A program made the position numbers and the translations under genes. DNA of 64,000 bases from Streptomyces galbus (lineage in GTDB: Bacteria; Actinomycetota; Actinomycetes; Streptomycetales; Streptomycetaceae), in NCBI RefSeq assembly GCF_005280195.1, contig NZ_SZPR01000014.1, positions 1 through 64,000 on the forward strand, written 5' to 3'. Of this stretch, positions 45,442 through 53,558 are shown piece after piece (position 1 is the first letter of the stretch; every line of letters starts with the position of its first letter). The notes beneath the pieces were generated by a model. The model made no database searches and was not told where the DNA came from. It was given only the letters and a program-made list of their open reading frames with translations.

Positions 45442-45819
45442 CCGGTTTCCGCGCACACGAACGCTTCTTTTCAGCCAACTTCCGGCCCCCGTGCACCACG
45501 GGCGGGGAAGACCCCCTTCCCCCCGTTCGACCTGCGCAGATGACCCTCGGGATGCCCTGTGCACCCTATGGAGATTGGCCACTGCGACGAGGCGCACTTC
45601 CCTGCACCTCCCGGGAGTGCAACGCTTCGTGATCGAATGCTTCACGCCAAGTTGCCATGTCGACAATGTGCCGGGTGGCGAACCTGGTCACCCCGGCACG
45701 ACGCGACACAGTAGATTCGATCTTGACTGTCTACGGCGGGGGACTCGTGCAGGACCGAGGGGAAACGTGCAGGAGCGACACAACCGAGGAGCCGCGACCA
45801 CCGAGGGGGGCTTAGCAGG
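45442..45819 (+). promoter_or_regulatory. adpA upstream regulatory region
   Basis: 378 bp with no credible gene. A -10-like TAGATT lies at 45712-45717 without a clear -35. On the minus strand 45640-45649 reads TGGCGTGAAG, 9 of 10 positions of the reported AdpA consensus TGGCSNGWWY, compatible with autoregulation. The 5' leader downstream of 45717 is about 100 nt. Confidence 0.45.
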
Positions 45820-47037
45820 ATGAGCCACGACTCCACTGCCGCGCCGGAAGCCGCGGCCCGGAAACTGTCCGGGCGACGCCGCAAGGAGATCGTCGCGGTG
45901 CTGCTGTTCAGCGGCGGCCCCATCTTCGAGAGTTCCATTCCGCTGTCGGTGTTCGGGATTGACCGCCAGGACGCCGGCGTGCCGCGCTACCGCCTTCTGG
46001 TGTGTGCCGGCGAGGAAGGCCCGCTGCGGACCACAGGGGGCCTGGAACTCACCGCACCACATGGCCTGGAAGCGATCTCCCGGGCGGGCACCGTCGTGGT
46101 GCCGGCCTGGCGGTCGATAACTTCCCCGCCACCGGAGGAGGCGCTCGACGCACTGCGCCGGGCGCACGAGGAAGGCGCCCGCATCGTCGGACTGTGCACG
46201 GGTGCCTTCGTGCTGGCGGCGGCGGGCCTGCTGGACGGCCGTCCCGCGACGACACACTGGATGTACGCACCGACGCTGGCCAAGCGCTACCCGTCGGTGC
46301 ACGTGGATCCGCGCGAACTGTTCGTGGACGACGGGGACGTGCTGACCTCCGCCGGTACGGCGGCCGGCATCGACCTGTGCCTCCACATCGTGCGCACGGA
46401 CCACGGCAACGAGGCGGCCGGCGCCCTGGCCCGGCGCCTGGTGGTGCCGCCGCGCCGGTCGGGCGGCCAGGAGCGCTACCTCGACAGGTCTTTACCGGAG
46501 GAGATCGGCGCCGACCCGCTCGCCGAGGTCGTCGCCTGGGCGCTGGAGCACCTCCACGAACAGTTCGACGTGGAGACGCTCGCCGCGCGCGCGTACATGA
46601 GCCGGCGGACCTTCGACCGCCGCTTCAGGTCACTGACGGGCAGCGCCCCGCTCCAGTGGCTGATCACGCAGCGCGTCCTGCAGGCACAGCGCCTGCTGGA
46701 GACGTCGGACTACTCGGTGGACGAGGTGGCGGGCCGGTGCGGCTTCCGCTCACCGGTCGCGCTGCGCGGGCACTTCCGCCGTCAGCTCGGCTCGTCCCCG
46801 GCCGCCTACCGGGCGGCGTACCGGGCGCGCCGGCCGCAGGGGGAACGCGCGCCGGAGCCCGACGCGCCGTCGCCCTCGCCGTCCGCCCCGCCGCCGCCCG
46901 CGGCGCCCGCCGCTCTCGGCCCGGCCGCGGGTCTGCACCCGGACTCCGCGGTCCCGATGCAGACCCGCCGCACCGCGGCCGGGGTCGGCTCCGGCCTGCC
47001 GCAGGCGAGCCTGCCCGGGCAGCGCAGCGGAGCCTGA
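45820..47037 (+). CDS. adpA: AdpA, AraC-family pleiotropic developmental regulator
   Basis: A 405-aa transcription factor controlling morphological differentiation and secondary metabolism. An N-terminal DJ-1/PfpI-like dimerisation domain (about 25-205, with GLCTGAFVLAAAGLLDG) is joined to an AraC double helix-turn-helix (about 240-335; MSRRTFDRRFRSLTGSAPLQW). The C-terminal ~70 residues are Pro/Ala-rich and unstructured. Leu225 is encoded by TTA (46492-46494), lying between the two domains, so translation should depend on the bldA tRNA. oligoribonuclease (orn) follows on the same strand. Confidence 0.95.
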   Translation: MSHDSTAAPEAAARKLSGRRRKEIVAVLLFSGGPIFESSIPLSVFGIDRQDAGVPRYRLLVCAGEEGPLRTTGGLELTAPHGLEAISRAGTVVVPAWRSITSPPPEEALDALRRAHEEGARIVGLCTGAFVLAAAGLLDGRPATTHWMYAPTLAKRYPSVHVDPRELFVDDGDVLTSAGTAAGIDLCLHIVRTDHGNEAAGALARRLVVPPRRSGGQERYLDRSLPEEIGADPLAEVVAWALEHLHEQFDVETLAARAYMSRRTFDRRFRSLTGSAPLQWLITQRVLQAQRLLETSDYSVDEVAGRCGFRSPVALRGHFRRQLGSSPAAYRAAYRARRPQGERAPEPDAPSPSPSAPPPPAAPAALGPAAGLHPDSAVPMQTRRTAAGVGSGLPQASLPGQRSGA

Positions 47038-47153
47038 CGCACGAGGACCGGGGGTCGCGCGCCCCCGGTCCCGTCCGGCTGCCCGGCCGCGCCCCGTCGG
47101 GTGCGCACGCACGGGACGTCCGCAAAGCGGGGCGTCAGCCTTAGGGTGGTCGC

Positions 47154-47762
47154 ATGAACGATCGCATGGTGTGGATCGACTGCGAGATGACCGGCCTCTC
47201 GCTGTCCGACGACGCGCTCATCGAGGTTGCCGCCCTCGTCACCGACTCCGAGCTGAACATCCTCGGCGAAGGAGTGGACATCGTCATCCGGCCGCCCGAC
47301 GCGGCGCTGGAGACGATGCCGGAGGTCGTGCGTCAGATGCACACCACGTCCGGCCTGCTCGCCGAGCTGCCGGGCGGCACGACGCTCGCGGACGCCGAGG
47401 AGCAGGTCCTCGCCTACATCCGCGAACACGTCAAGGAGCCCGGCAAGGCGCCGCTGTGCGGCAACTCCGTCGGCACCGACCGCGGTTTCCTGCTGCGCGA
47501 CATGCCGACCCTGGAGGACTACCTCCACTACCGCATCGTCGACGTCTCCTCCGTCAAGGAGCTGGCCCGCCGCTGGTACCCCCGGGCCTACTTCAACAGC
47601 CCGGAGAAGAACGGCAACCACCGCGCCCTCGCCGACATCCGCGAGTCCATCGCCGAGCTGCGGTACTACCGCGAGGCCATCTTCGTGCCCCAGCCGGGCC
47701 CCGACTCCGACACCGCCCGCACCATCGCCGCCAAGCACGTCCTGCCTGCTCAGCAGGGCTGA
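47154..47762 (+). CDS. orn: Oligoribonuclease
   Basis: A 202-aa DEDDh 3'-5' exoribonuclease that degrades 2-5-nt RNAs, including pGpG from c-di-GMP turnover. Catalytic residues: Asp9 and Glu11 (WIDCEMTGL), Asp in VDVSSVKEL and the HRALADI His/Asp pair. The C-terminal ~20 residues extend past E. coli Orn (181 aa). Its place downstream of adpA is conserved in Streptomyces, and orn (ornA) affects growth and development there. Confidence 0.94.
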   Translation: MNDRMVWIDCEMTGLSLSDDALIEVAALVTDSELNILGEGVDIVIRPPDAALETMPEVVRQMHTTSGLLAELPGGTTLADAEEQVLAYIREHVKEPGKAPLCGNSVGTDRGFLLRDMPTLEDYLHYRIVDVSSVKELARRWYPRAYFNSPEKNGNHRALADIRESIAELRYYREAIFVPQPGPDSDTARTIAAKHVLPAQQG

Positions 47763-47872
47763 CCGGCCCCCCGCCCGGGGCCCCGCGAAAGCCGGGCGCG
47801 AGCACCCCTTCGGACCCTGTACACTTTTTCTCGGCCGGTCGGGGAAACGACGAAGTCGAACCGCCGGTCATG

Positions 47873-47945
47873 GTGGGTGTAGCTCAGCTGGTAGAGCACC
47901 TGGTTGTGGTCCAGGATGCCGCGGGTTCGAGTCCCGTCACTCACC
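47873..47945 (+). tRNA. tRNA-His (anticodon GTG)
   Basis: Cloverleaf read directly: acceptor GTGGGTG (47873-47879) pairs with CACTCAC (47938-47944); D arm AGCTCAGCTGGTAGAGC; anticodon stem CCTGG/CCAGG around TTGTGGT with GTG at 47906-47908; T loop GGTTCGAGTCC. G47872 can be the extra G-1 pairing with C47945, the hallmark of tRNA-His. CCA is not encoded. Confidence 0.97.
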
Positions 47946-47946
47946 C

Positions 47947-48438
47947 TCAGTCATCAGCCGGTGACCTCTCGTGGAGGTCACCGGCTGATGCGTTGTCCGG
48001 CACTCCGTGCCCCCGGGCGGCCGCCACCCCGTACCCGTCCATGTAGTCGCGCACGTGCGCCAGCCGGCCGGCCCCGTCGACGCGCAGGACGAGGAGACCG
48101 GGGACGGTGACCGTCGCCTCCGGGCCGGGCAGCGTCCCCACGACCACGTGCTCGGCGATCAGGACGGCCGGGTCCGCGGTCTCGTGGACGACCACGTCGC
48201 GGATGTCGCTCACGGTGACCGGACTGCCTCCCCAGGCCGCCCGGTACCCCGCCCGCACCTCCTCCCGCCCCCTGAAGCACGGCGGGAAGCCGGGGGCGGC
48301 GAAGGGGAACTCGTGGACCGCGTCGACCGCGTACAGGTCGGCCAGGTCGTCGGGGGACTTGTCGCGCATCGCCCGGTAATAGGCGTCCAGGATCTCGCGG
48401 GGGGACATCGGGGGCACGGGAACCGGCACGGAGACCAC
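47947..48438 (-). CDS. NTF2/SnoaL-like protein
   Basis: A 163-aa protein of the SnoaL/NTF2 fold (SPREILDAYYRAMRDKSPDDL helices, then AVHEFPFAAPGFPPCFRGREEV and VTVSDIRDVVVHE). Possibly a ketosteroid-isomerase-like enzyme or small-molecule binder. GTG at 48438 or ATG at 48408 are possible starts. It is divergent from a TetR gene with two operator-like repeats between them. Its last dozen codons lie inside the tRNA-His terminator hairpin. Confidence 0.75.
   Translation of the reverse strand: MVSVPVPVPPMSPREILDAYYRAMRDKSPDDLADLYAVDAVHEFPFAAPGFPPCFRGREEVRAGYRAAWGGSPVTVSDIRDVVVHETADPAVLIAEHVVVGTLPGPEATVTVPGLLVLRVDGAGRLAHVRDYMDGYGVAAARGHGVPDNASAGDLHERSPADD
47952..47990. terminator. Terminator of tRNA-His, inside a minus-strand coding region
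   Basis: Perfect 17-bp stem (47952-47968 with 47974-47990, CATCAGCCGGTGACCTC and complement) with a 5-nt loop, 7 bp after the tRNA. It also forms the 3' coding end of the NTF2-like gene on the minus strand. Confidence 0.9.
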
Positions 48439-48462
48439 CTCGTTCTCGACGTACGCCGCACT

Positions 48463-48537
48463 CGCTCAACGACTGTTGAGCGAACCGTGGGTCCACCGTA
48501 GGCCCGCCGCGACCGCTCGGTCAACGCTTGTAGAGTG
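48463..48537. promoter_or_regulatory. Two operator-like repeats between NTF2-like and TetR genes
   Basis: A perfect palindrome CGCTCAAC-GACT-GTTGAGCG occupies 48463-48482. A second, degenerate copy GTCAACGCTTGTAGAG (48520-48535) matches its 16-bp core at 12 positions and abuts the TetR start. Probable binding sites of the adjacent TetR protein. Confidence 0.7.
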
Positions 48538-49200
48538 AAGCGCGTGAACCGCGTGCCCCCCGATCCGCCGCCCCCCTCCTCCGGCACCGGGCCCTCCCCC
48601 GCCGCCCCCGTCTCTTCCACCTCCCGCGCCGCCCGTCGCCGCGCCACCGAGGGGCGCGTGCTGGACCGGGCCCGCGCGCTGTTCGCCGAGCGGGGCTTCG
48701 AGCGCACCACCATCCGGGCCGTGGCCGCCGCGGCCGAGGTGGATCCCGCGCTGGTCATGCAGTACTTCGGCACGAAGCGGAACCTCTTCGAACAGGCCGT
48801 ACGGGCCGTCCCCGAGCCGGCCGCCGGCGCCGGCACGGACGACCTGCCCGACCGGCTGCTGGCCTCGCTCGGCCTCAAGCTCGGCGGGCTGCCCGAGGGC
48901 ACGCTCGCCACCCTGCGCTCGATGCTCACCGACCCCACGGCCGCCGAGCACGCGCGCGAGGCGCTCGGCGCCCAGATCGCCTCGGTCGCGGCCGCCCTGC
49001 CCGCCGACGAGGACCCCGAACTGCGTGCCGCGCTGGCCGTCACCGCGCTCGTCGGCATCACCATCGGCCACCAGTTGCTGCACCTGCCCGCCCTGCGCGA
49101 CGCCCCCGCCGACCGCCTGGCCGCCCTCCTGCGCCCGGCCCTCGCTGCGCTCACCGAGCCCCACCCGGCGGGCCCCGCCCCCGGGGAATCCGCGCCCTGA
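48535..49200 (+). CDS. TetR-family transcriptional regulator
   Basis: A 221-aa TetR protein with a Pro/Ser-rich ~30-residue N-terminal extension and then the helix-turn-helix (about 40-85; RAVAAAAEVDPALVMQYFGTK is split by the turn). The C-terminal domain resembles the TetR_C_17-like class. Start is uncertain: GTG at 48535 or 48544, neither with a strong ribosome-binding site, so leaderless translation is possible. Divergent from the NTF2-like gene, with two palindromic repeats between; it likely represses that gene and itself. Confidence 0.83.
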   Translation: MKRVNRVPPDPPPPSSGTGPSPAAPVSSTSRAARRRATEGRVLDRARALFAERGFERTTIRAVAAAAEVDPALVMQYFGTKRNLFEQAVRAVPEPAAGAGTDDLPDRLLASLGLKLGGLPEGTLATLRSMLTDPTAAEHAREALGAQIASVAAALPADEDPELRAALAVTALVGITIGHQLLHLPALRDAPADRLAALLRPALAALTEPHPAGPAPGESAP

Positions 49201-49228
49201 CCCGGGCCCGCCCCCGTACCCTCGCCGG

Positions 49229-49729
49229 ATGCGCCCCGAGCCGATCACCACCGCCCGTCTGGACCTCCTGCCGCTGCGTCCCGGCCACGCCGCCGAGATG
49301 GCCGGGGTGCTCGGCGACCCGGAGCTGTACGCCTTCATCGGCGGCTCCCCCGCCCCGCCCGAGGAGCTGCGCCGGCGCTACGAGCGCCTGGCCGCCGGTT
49401 CGCCCGACCCGGCCGTGGCCTGGTGCAACTGGGTCGTGCGGGTCCGGGAGGAGGGAATCCTGGTGGGCACCGTCCAGGCCACGGTCACCCCGGGTGCGGC
49501 GCGGGCCGAGGTCGCCTGGGTGCTGGGGACGCCCTGGCAGGGGCGCGGGTACGCCGCCGAGGCCGCCCGGGGGCTGGTCGGCGCGCTGCACGAGCGGGGC
49601 GTACGGACCGTCGTCGCTCACATCCACCCCGGCCACCACGCCTCGGCCGCCGTCGCCGCCGCGGCGGGCCTGGCCCCGACCGGCGAGGAGCAGGACGGCG
49701 AGACGCGCTGGCGCCTGGAGCTGCCGTAG
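49229..49729 (+). CDS. GNAT-family N-acetyltransferase
   Basis: A 166-aa acetyltransferase. N-terminal ITTARLDLLPLRPGHAAEM is typical of RimJ/RimL relatives; the acetyl-CoA loop is WQGRGYAAEAARGLVG (about 103-118) and the following helix HHASAAVAAAAGL. ATG at 49229 chosen because the family motif begins at once. It starts 28 bp after the TetR gene and may be cotranscribed with it. Acceptor unknown. Confidence 0.85.
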   Translation: MRPEPITTARLDLLPLRPGHAAEMAGVLGDPELYAFIGGSPAPPEELRRRYERLAAGSPDPAVAWCNWVVRVREEGILVGTVQATVTPGAARAEVAWVLGTPWQGRGYAAEAARGLVGALHERGVRTVVAHIHPGHHASAAVAAAAGLAPTGEEQDGETRWRLELP

Positions 49730-49795
49730 CGGCAGCGGGAGAAGCCGGGGCCCGGGCAGGCGCGGAGCCGCGCGCAGCGGCCCGCCCGGCGCCGG

Positions 49796-50851
49796 TCAGG
49801 ACGAGGCCCGTACCTCCAGCTCCGTCGCCAGCACGACCCGGCGGCGCTCCAGTCCCCGCGACACCGCCGGGCGGCGGTCGGCGATCTCGGTGAGGAGCAG
49901 GTCCAGCATGCGGCGGCCCATCTCCTCGATCGGCTGGCGCACGCTGGTCAGCGGCGGGTCCATGTGGCGGGCGATGGCCGAGTCGTCGTAGCCGACGAGG
50001 GCGACGTCGTCGGGGATGCGCCGGCCGACCTCGCGCAGCACCTGGCGCGCGCCCGCCGCCATCACGTCCGAGCCGGCGAAGACCGCGTCCAGGTCGGGGT
50101 GGCGGGCGAGCAGCTCGGTCATCGCGCGACGGCCGCCCTCCTCGGTGAAGTCACCCTGCTCCACCAGGGACTCCCGTACCTCGTGCCCGGCGTCGCGCAG
50201 GGCGTCGCGGTAGCCGTCGACGCGGCGCTGGGCGCCGTAGACGTCCAGGCGGCCGGTGATGTGGGCGATGAGGGTGCGGCCCCGGGACAGCAGGTGCTCC
50301 ACGGCCGAGCGGCCGCCGCCGTAGTTGTCGGAGTCGACCGAGGGCAGGGTCTCCGCCTCGGACCTGGGGCCGGAGATCACCGCGGGGATCTCGAGCTGGG
50401 ACAGCAGGTCGGGCAGCGGGTCGTCGGCGTGCACGGAGACCAGCAGCACGCCGTCCACGCGGTGGGCCGCCAGGTACTGCGCGAGGCGCTGCCGCTCCCG
50501 GTCGCTGCCCGCGAAGATCAGCAGCAACTGCATCTCGGTCTCGGAGAGTTCGGCGCCCACACCGCGCAGCATGTCGGAGAAGTACGGCTCGGCGAAGAAG
50601 CGGGTCTCCGGCTCGGGCACGACGAGCGCGATCGCGTCCGTGCGGTTGGCGGCGAGGGCGCGGGCCGCGGTGTTGGGGACGTAGCCGAGCTCGGCGACGG
50701 CCGCCTCGACCGCGGCGCGCGTGGTGTCGCTGACCCGCGGGGAGCCGTTGATCACCCGGGAGACCGTGCCGCGGCCCACGCCGGCGCGCGCGGCGACCTC
50801 TTCCAGGGTCGGCCTGCCGCCGCTCCGCCCCCGCGCTCCGTGGCCTGCCAT
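49796..50851 (-). CDS. cebR: LacI-family repressor of cellobiose genes
   Basis: A 351-aa LacI-type repressor: helix-turn-helix TLEEVAARAGVGRGTVSRVI (15-34) and hinge SRVINGSPRVS, then a periplasmic-binding-like effector domain (about 70-345; ALVVPEPETRFFAEPYFSDM). It is divergent from cebEFG-bglC and the CebR consensus palindrome is present twice in this cluster, so the assignment is firm. Cellobiose or cellotriose is the known inducer of CebR in the genus. Confidence 0.92.
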   Translation of the reverse strand: MAGHGARGRSGGRPTLEEVAARAGVGRGTVSRVINGSPRVSDTTRAAVEAAVAELGYVPNTAARALAANRTDAIALVVPEPETRFFAEPYFSDMLRGVGAELSETEMQLLLIFAGSDRERQRLAQYLAAHRVDGVLLVSVHADDPLPDLLSQLEIPAVISGPRSEAETLPSVDSDNYGGGRSAVEHLLSRGRTLIAHITGRLDVYGAQRRVDGYRDALRDAGHEVRESLVEQGDFTEEGGRRAMTELLARHPDLDAVFAGSDVMAAGARQVLREVGRRIPDDVALVGYDDSAIARHMDPPLTSVRQPIEEMGRRMLDLLLTEIADRRPAVSRGLERRRVVLATELEVRASS

Positions 50852-51199
50852 GGGCTCCGCCTTCCCGCCGTTGTCAACGCGCTGGCCTGGAATCTAACAG
50901 TCGCGTCCATGGGCACCACCGTCACCTGGGCGGATGATGGCTCCGGCGCCCCCGTGCGAAACGTACCGCTCGCCGCGTTAGTTAACAGGCCGATAACTGA
51001 ACACACCTTCGCGCGTCACCACCCTTGACACCCCCGCCCGAACCGACGACTCTTCAACACATCACTTGTGGGAGCGCTCCCACAGTGCCTGGCACATACA
51101 TATCCCGCACGTTCCCCGCCCGAGCCGCAAGCGTGAACTAACGGGCCCAACAATGCAGTTGGCCGGGGGGTCGGCACGTCAGGGCAACAGGAGGACGCA
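50852..51199. other. cebR-cebE intergenic region
   Basis: 348 bp without a gene. A consensus -35 TTGACA is at 51025-51030, just upstream of the CebR operator at 51069-51082; no clear -10 could be read. CebE has a good ribosome-binding site (AGGAGGA). Additional cebR promoter signals were not resolved. Confidence 0.6.
51069..51082. promoter_or_regulatory. CebR operator upstream of cebE
   Basis: TGGGAGCGCTCCCA, the exact reported CebR consensus, within a 16-bp perfect palindrome (51068-51083). It lies 117 bp upstream of cebE and 38 bp after a TTGACA element, positioned to block transcription. Confidence 0.93.
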
Positions 51200-52528
51200 A
51201 TGCGAGCATTCACCCGTACCGCCCGCCGGGCGGTAGTCCTGGCGGCCGTAGCGTCGCTCGGCGCCGGGTTGCTGGCCGGCTGTGCCGACGACGGCGGCGA
51301 CAGCGACTCGGACGGGTCGTCGTCCGGCGGCGGCGGTGGCAAGACCACGATCACGCTGGGCCTTTTCGGTACGTTCGGCTTCAAGGAAGCCGGACTCTAC
51401 ACCGAGTACGAGAAGCTGCACCCGAACATCAAGATCGCCGAGAACGTCGTCGAGCGCAACGAGAACTACTACCCCGCGCTCCTCAACCACCTCACCACCA
51501 ACAGCGGCCTGCAGGACGTACAGGCCGTCGAGGTGGGCAACATCGCCGAGGTCGTCGCCACCCAGGCGGGCAAGCTCACGGACCTGTCCAAGGTTTCGGG
51601 AGTGAACAAGAGCAACTGGCTGGGCTGGAAGTGGCAGCAGGCCACCACCAAGGACGGCCAGACCGTGGGTCTCGGCACCGACATCGGCCCGATGGCCGTC
51701 TGCTACCGCAAGGACCTCTTCCAGCAGGCCGGTCTGCCCACCGACCGCAACGAGGTCGCCAAGCTGTGGGCCGGTGACTGGAACAAGCTGGTCTCCGCCG
51801 GTGAGACGTACAAGAAGAAGGGGCCCAAGGGCACCACGTTCTGGGACTCCCCCGGCGGTCTGCTCAACGCCGTCCTCAGCAGTGAGGAGAAGAAGTTCTA
51901 CGACGAGTCCGGCAACGTCATCTACAAGACGAACCCGGCCGTGAAGTCCGCCTTCACCCTCACCGCGAAGGCCGCCCAGGAGGGCCTGGTGGGCGCCCAG
52001 ACCCAGTTCCAGCCCACCTGGGACCAGACCATCGCCAACACGAAGTTCGCCGCGATGGCCTGCCCGCCGTGGATGCTCGGCTACATCAAGGGCAAGTCGA
52101 AGCCCGACGCGGCCGGCAAGTGGGACGTCGCCGTGGCGCCGAAGTCCGGCAACTGGGGCGGCTCCTTCCTGTCGGTGCCCAAGAGCGCCAAGCACGCCAA
52201 GGAGGCCCAGGAGCTGGTGGCCTGGCTGACCGCCCCGGCGCAGCAGGCGAAGCTGTTCGCCGTGCAGGGCTCCTTCCCGAGCGCGCCGAGCACGTACACC
52301 ATGTCGGAGGTGACCAGCGCCAAGAACGACATGACCGGGGACACCCCGATCGGTGAGATCTTCGGTGCGGCCGCCAAGCAGATCCCCGTGCAGGTGATCG
52401 GCCCGAAGGACCAGATCATCCAGCAGGGTCTGACCGACAACGGCGTCATCCTCGTCACCAAGGGCAAGTCGCCCGAGGAGGCCTGGAAGACGGCCACCAA
52501 GACCATCGACAACAACCTGGACAAGTGA
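51200..52528 (+). CDS. cebE: Cellobiose/cello-oligosaccharide-binding lipoprotein
   Basis: A 442-aa extracellular solute-binding lipoprotein (SBP family 1). Lipobox LLAGC with Cys28, then an Asp/Ser/Gly-rich linker. The mature fold has sugar-stacking aromatics such as GWKWQQ and PPWMLGY. It captures cello-oligosaccharides and hands them to CebF-CebG. It is the first gene after a CebR operator. GTGA overlap links it to cebF. Confidence 0.92.
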   Translation: MRAFTRTARRAVVLAAVASLGAGLLAGCADDGGDSDSDGSSSGGGGGKTTITLGLFGTFGFKEAGLYTEYEKLHPNIKIAENVVERNENYYPALLNHLTTNSGLQDVQAVEVGNIAEVVATQAGKLTDLSKVSGVNKSNWLGWKWQQATTKDGQTVGLGTDIGPMAVCYRKDLFQQAGLPTDRNEVAKLWAGDWNKLVSAGETYKKKGPKGTTFWDSPGGLLNAVLSSEEKKFYDESGNVIYKTNPAVKSAFTLTAKAAQEGLVGAQTQFQPTWDQTIANTKFAAMACPPWMLGYIKGKSKPDAAGKWDVAVAPKSGNWGGSFLSVPKSAKHAKEAQELVAWLTAPAQQAKLFAVQGSFPSAPSTYTMSEVTSAKNDMTGDTPIGEIFGAAAKQIPVQVIGPKDQIIQQGLTDNGVILVTKGKSPEEAWKTATKTIDNNLDK

Positions 52529-53547
52529 CCCGTATGTCCACCCGTCACGACATCGCCGCGCCCCCCACCGAGGGGGGCGCGGCCCCGGGCCGCCCGGCCC
52601 CGGCCACCGGGCCGACGGAGGCGGACAGGCGCCGGCGGGCCCGGCTCTCCCGCCGCTGGCAGCGGGACCTCCGCTGGAGTCCCTACGCGTTCGTCTCGCC
52701 GTTCTTCGTGCTGTTCCTGGCCTTCGGGCTGTTCCCGCTGATCTACACGGGCTGGGCGTCGCTGCACCAGGTGGAACTGACCGCGCCCACCGACATGACG
52801 TGGGTGGGGCTGCGCAACTACACGCGGATCTTCGACGACGAGTTCTTCTGGAACGCGGCGAAGAACACCCTGATGATCGGGATCATCTCCACGGTCCCCC
52901 AGTTGCTGATGGCGATGGGCATCGCCCACATCCTCAACTACAAGCTGCGCGCCTCGACCTTCTACCGGGTCGTGATGCTCGCGCCGTACGCCACGTCCAT
53001 CGCGGCCGCCTCCCTGGTGTTCGTGCTGCTCTTCGGGCGCGACTACGGCATGATCAACTGGGCCCTGGACCAGGTCGGCATCGGCAAGGTCGACTGGCAG
53101 AACGACCACTGGGCCTCCAAGGTCGCGGTGTCCTCGATCATCATCTGGCGCTGGACCGGCTACAACGCGCTGATCTACCTGGCCGCGATGCAGGCGATCC
53201 CGCAGGACCTGTACGAGTCGGCGGCGCTGGACGGCGCCAGCCGCTGGCAGCAGTTCCTGCACGTGACGCTGCCGTCGCTGCGGCCCACGATCCTGTTCAC
53301 GGCGGTCGTCTCGACGATCGGCGCGAGCCAGGTCTTCGGCGAGCCGCTGCTGTTCGACGCGAACAAGGGCGCGTCGGGCGGCGCGGAGCACCAGTTCCAG
53401 ACGCTGGGCCTGTACCTGTACGAGCAGGGCTGGGTGAACCAGCACCTGGGCCGGGCCTCGGCGATCGCCTGGACGATGTTCCTGATCCTCATCGTGATCG
53501 GGATCGTCAACTACGTCATCTCGCGCCGGCTGCGCGCCAGTAGTTAA
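52525..53547 (+). CDS. cebF: Cellobiose ABC transporter permease
   Basis: A 340-aa MalF-type permease with six transmembrane helices after a ~50-residue cytoplasmic N-terminus rich in Pro/Ala/Arg. The EAA loop reads ESAALDGASRWQQFLHVTLP, the ATPase contact. GTG 52525 overlaps the cebE stop; ATG 52534 is the alternative start. Partner permease cebG follows by 12 bp; the ATPase is not local. Confidence 0.92.
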   Translation: MTRMSTRHDIAAPPTEGGAAPGRPAPATGPTEADRRRRARLSRRWQRDLRWSPYAFVSPFFVLFLAFGLFPLIYTGWASLHQVELTAPTDMTWVGLRNYTRIFDDEFFWNAAKNTLMIGIISTVPQLLMAMGIAHILNYKLRASTFYRVVMLAPYATSIAAASLVFVLLFGRDYGMINWALDQVGIGKVDWQNDHWASKVAVSSIIIWRWTGYNALIYLAAMQAIPQDLYESAALDGASRWQQFLHVTLPSLRPTILFTAVVSTIGASQVFGEPLLFDANKGASGGAEHQFQTLGLYLYEQGWVNQHLGRASAIAWTMFLILIVIGIVNYVISRRLRASS

Positions 53548-53558
53548 GGAGTACGGCC

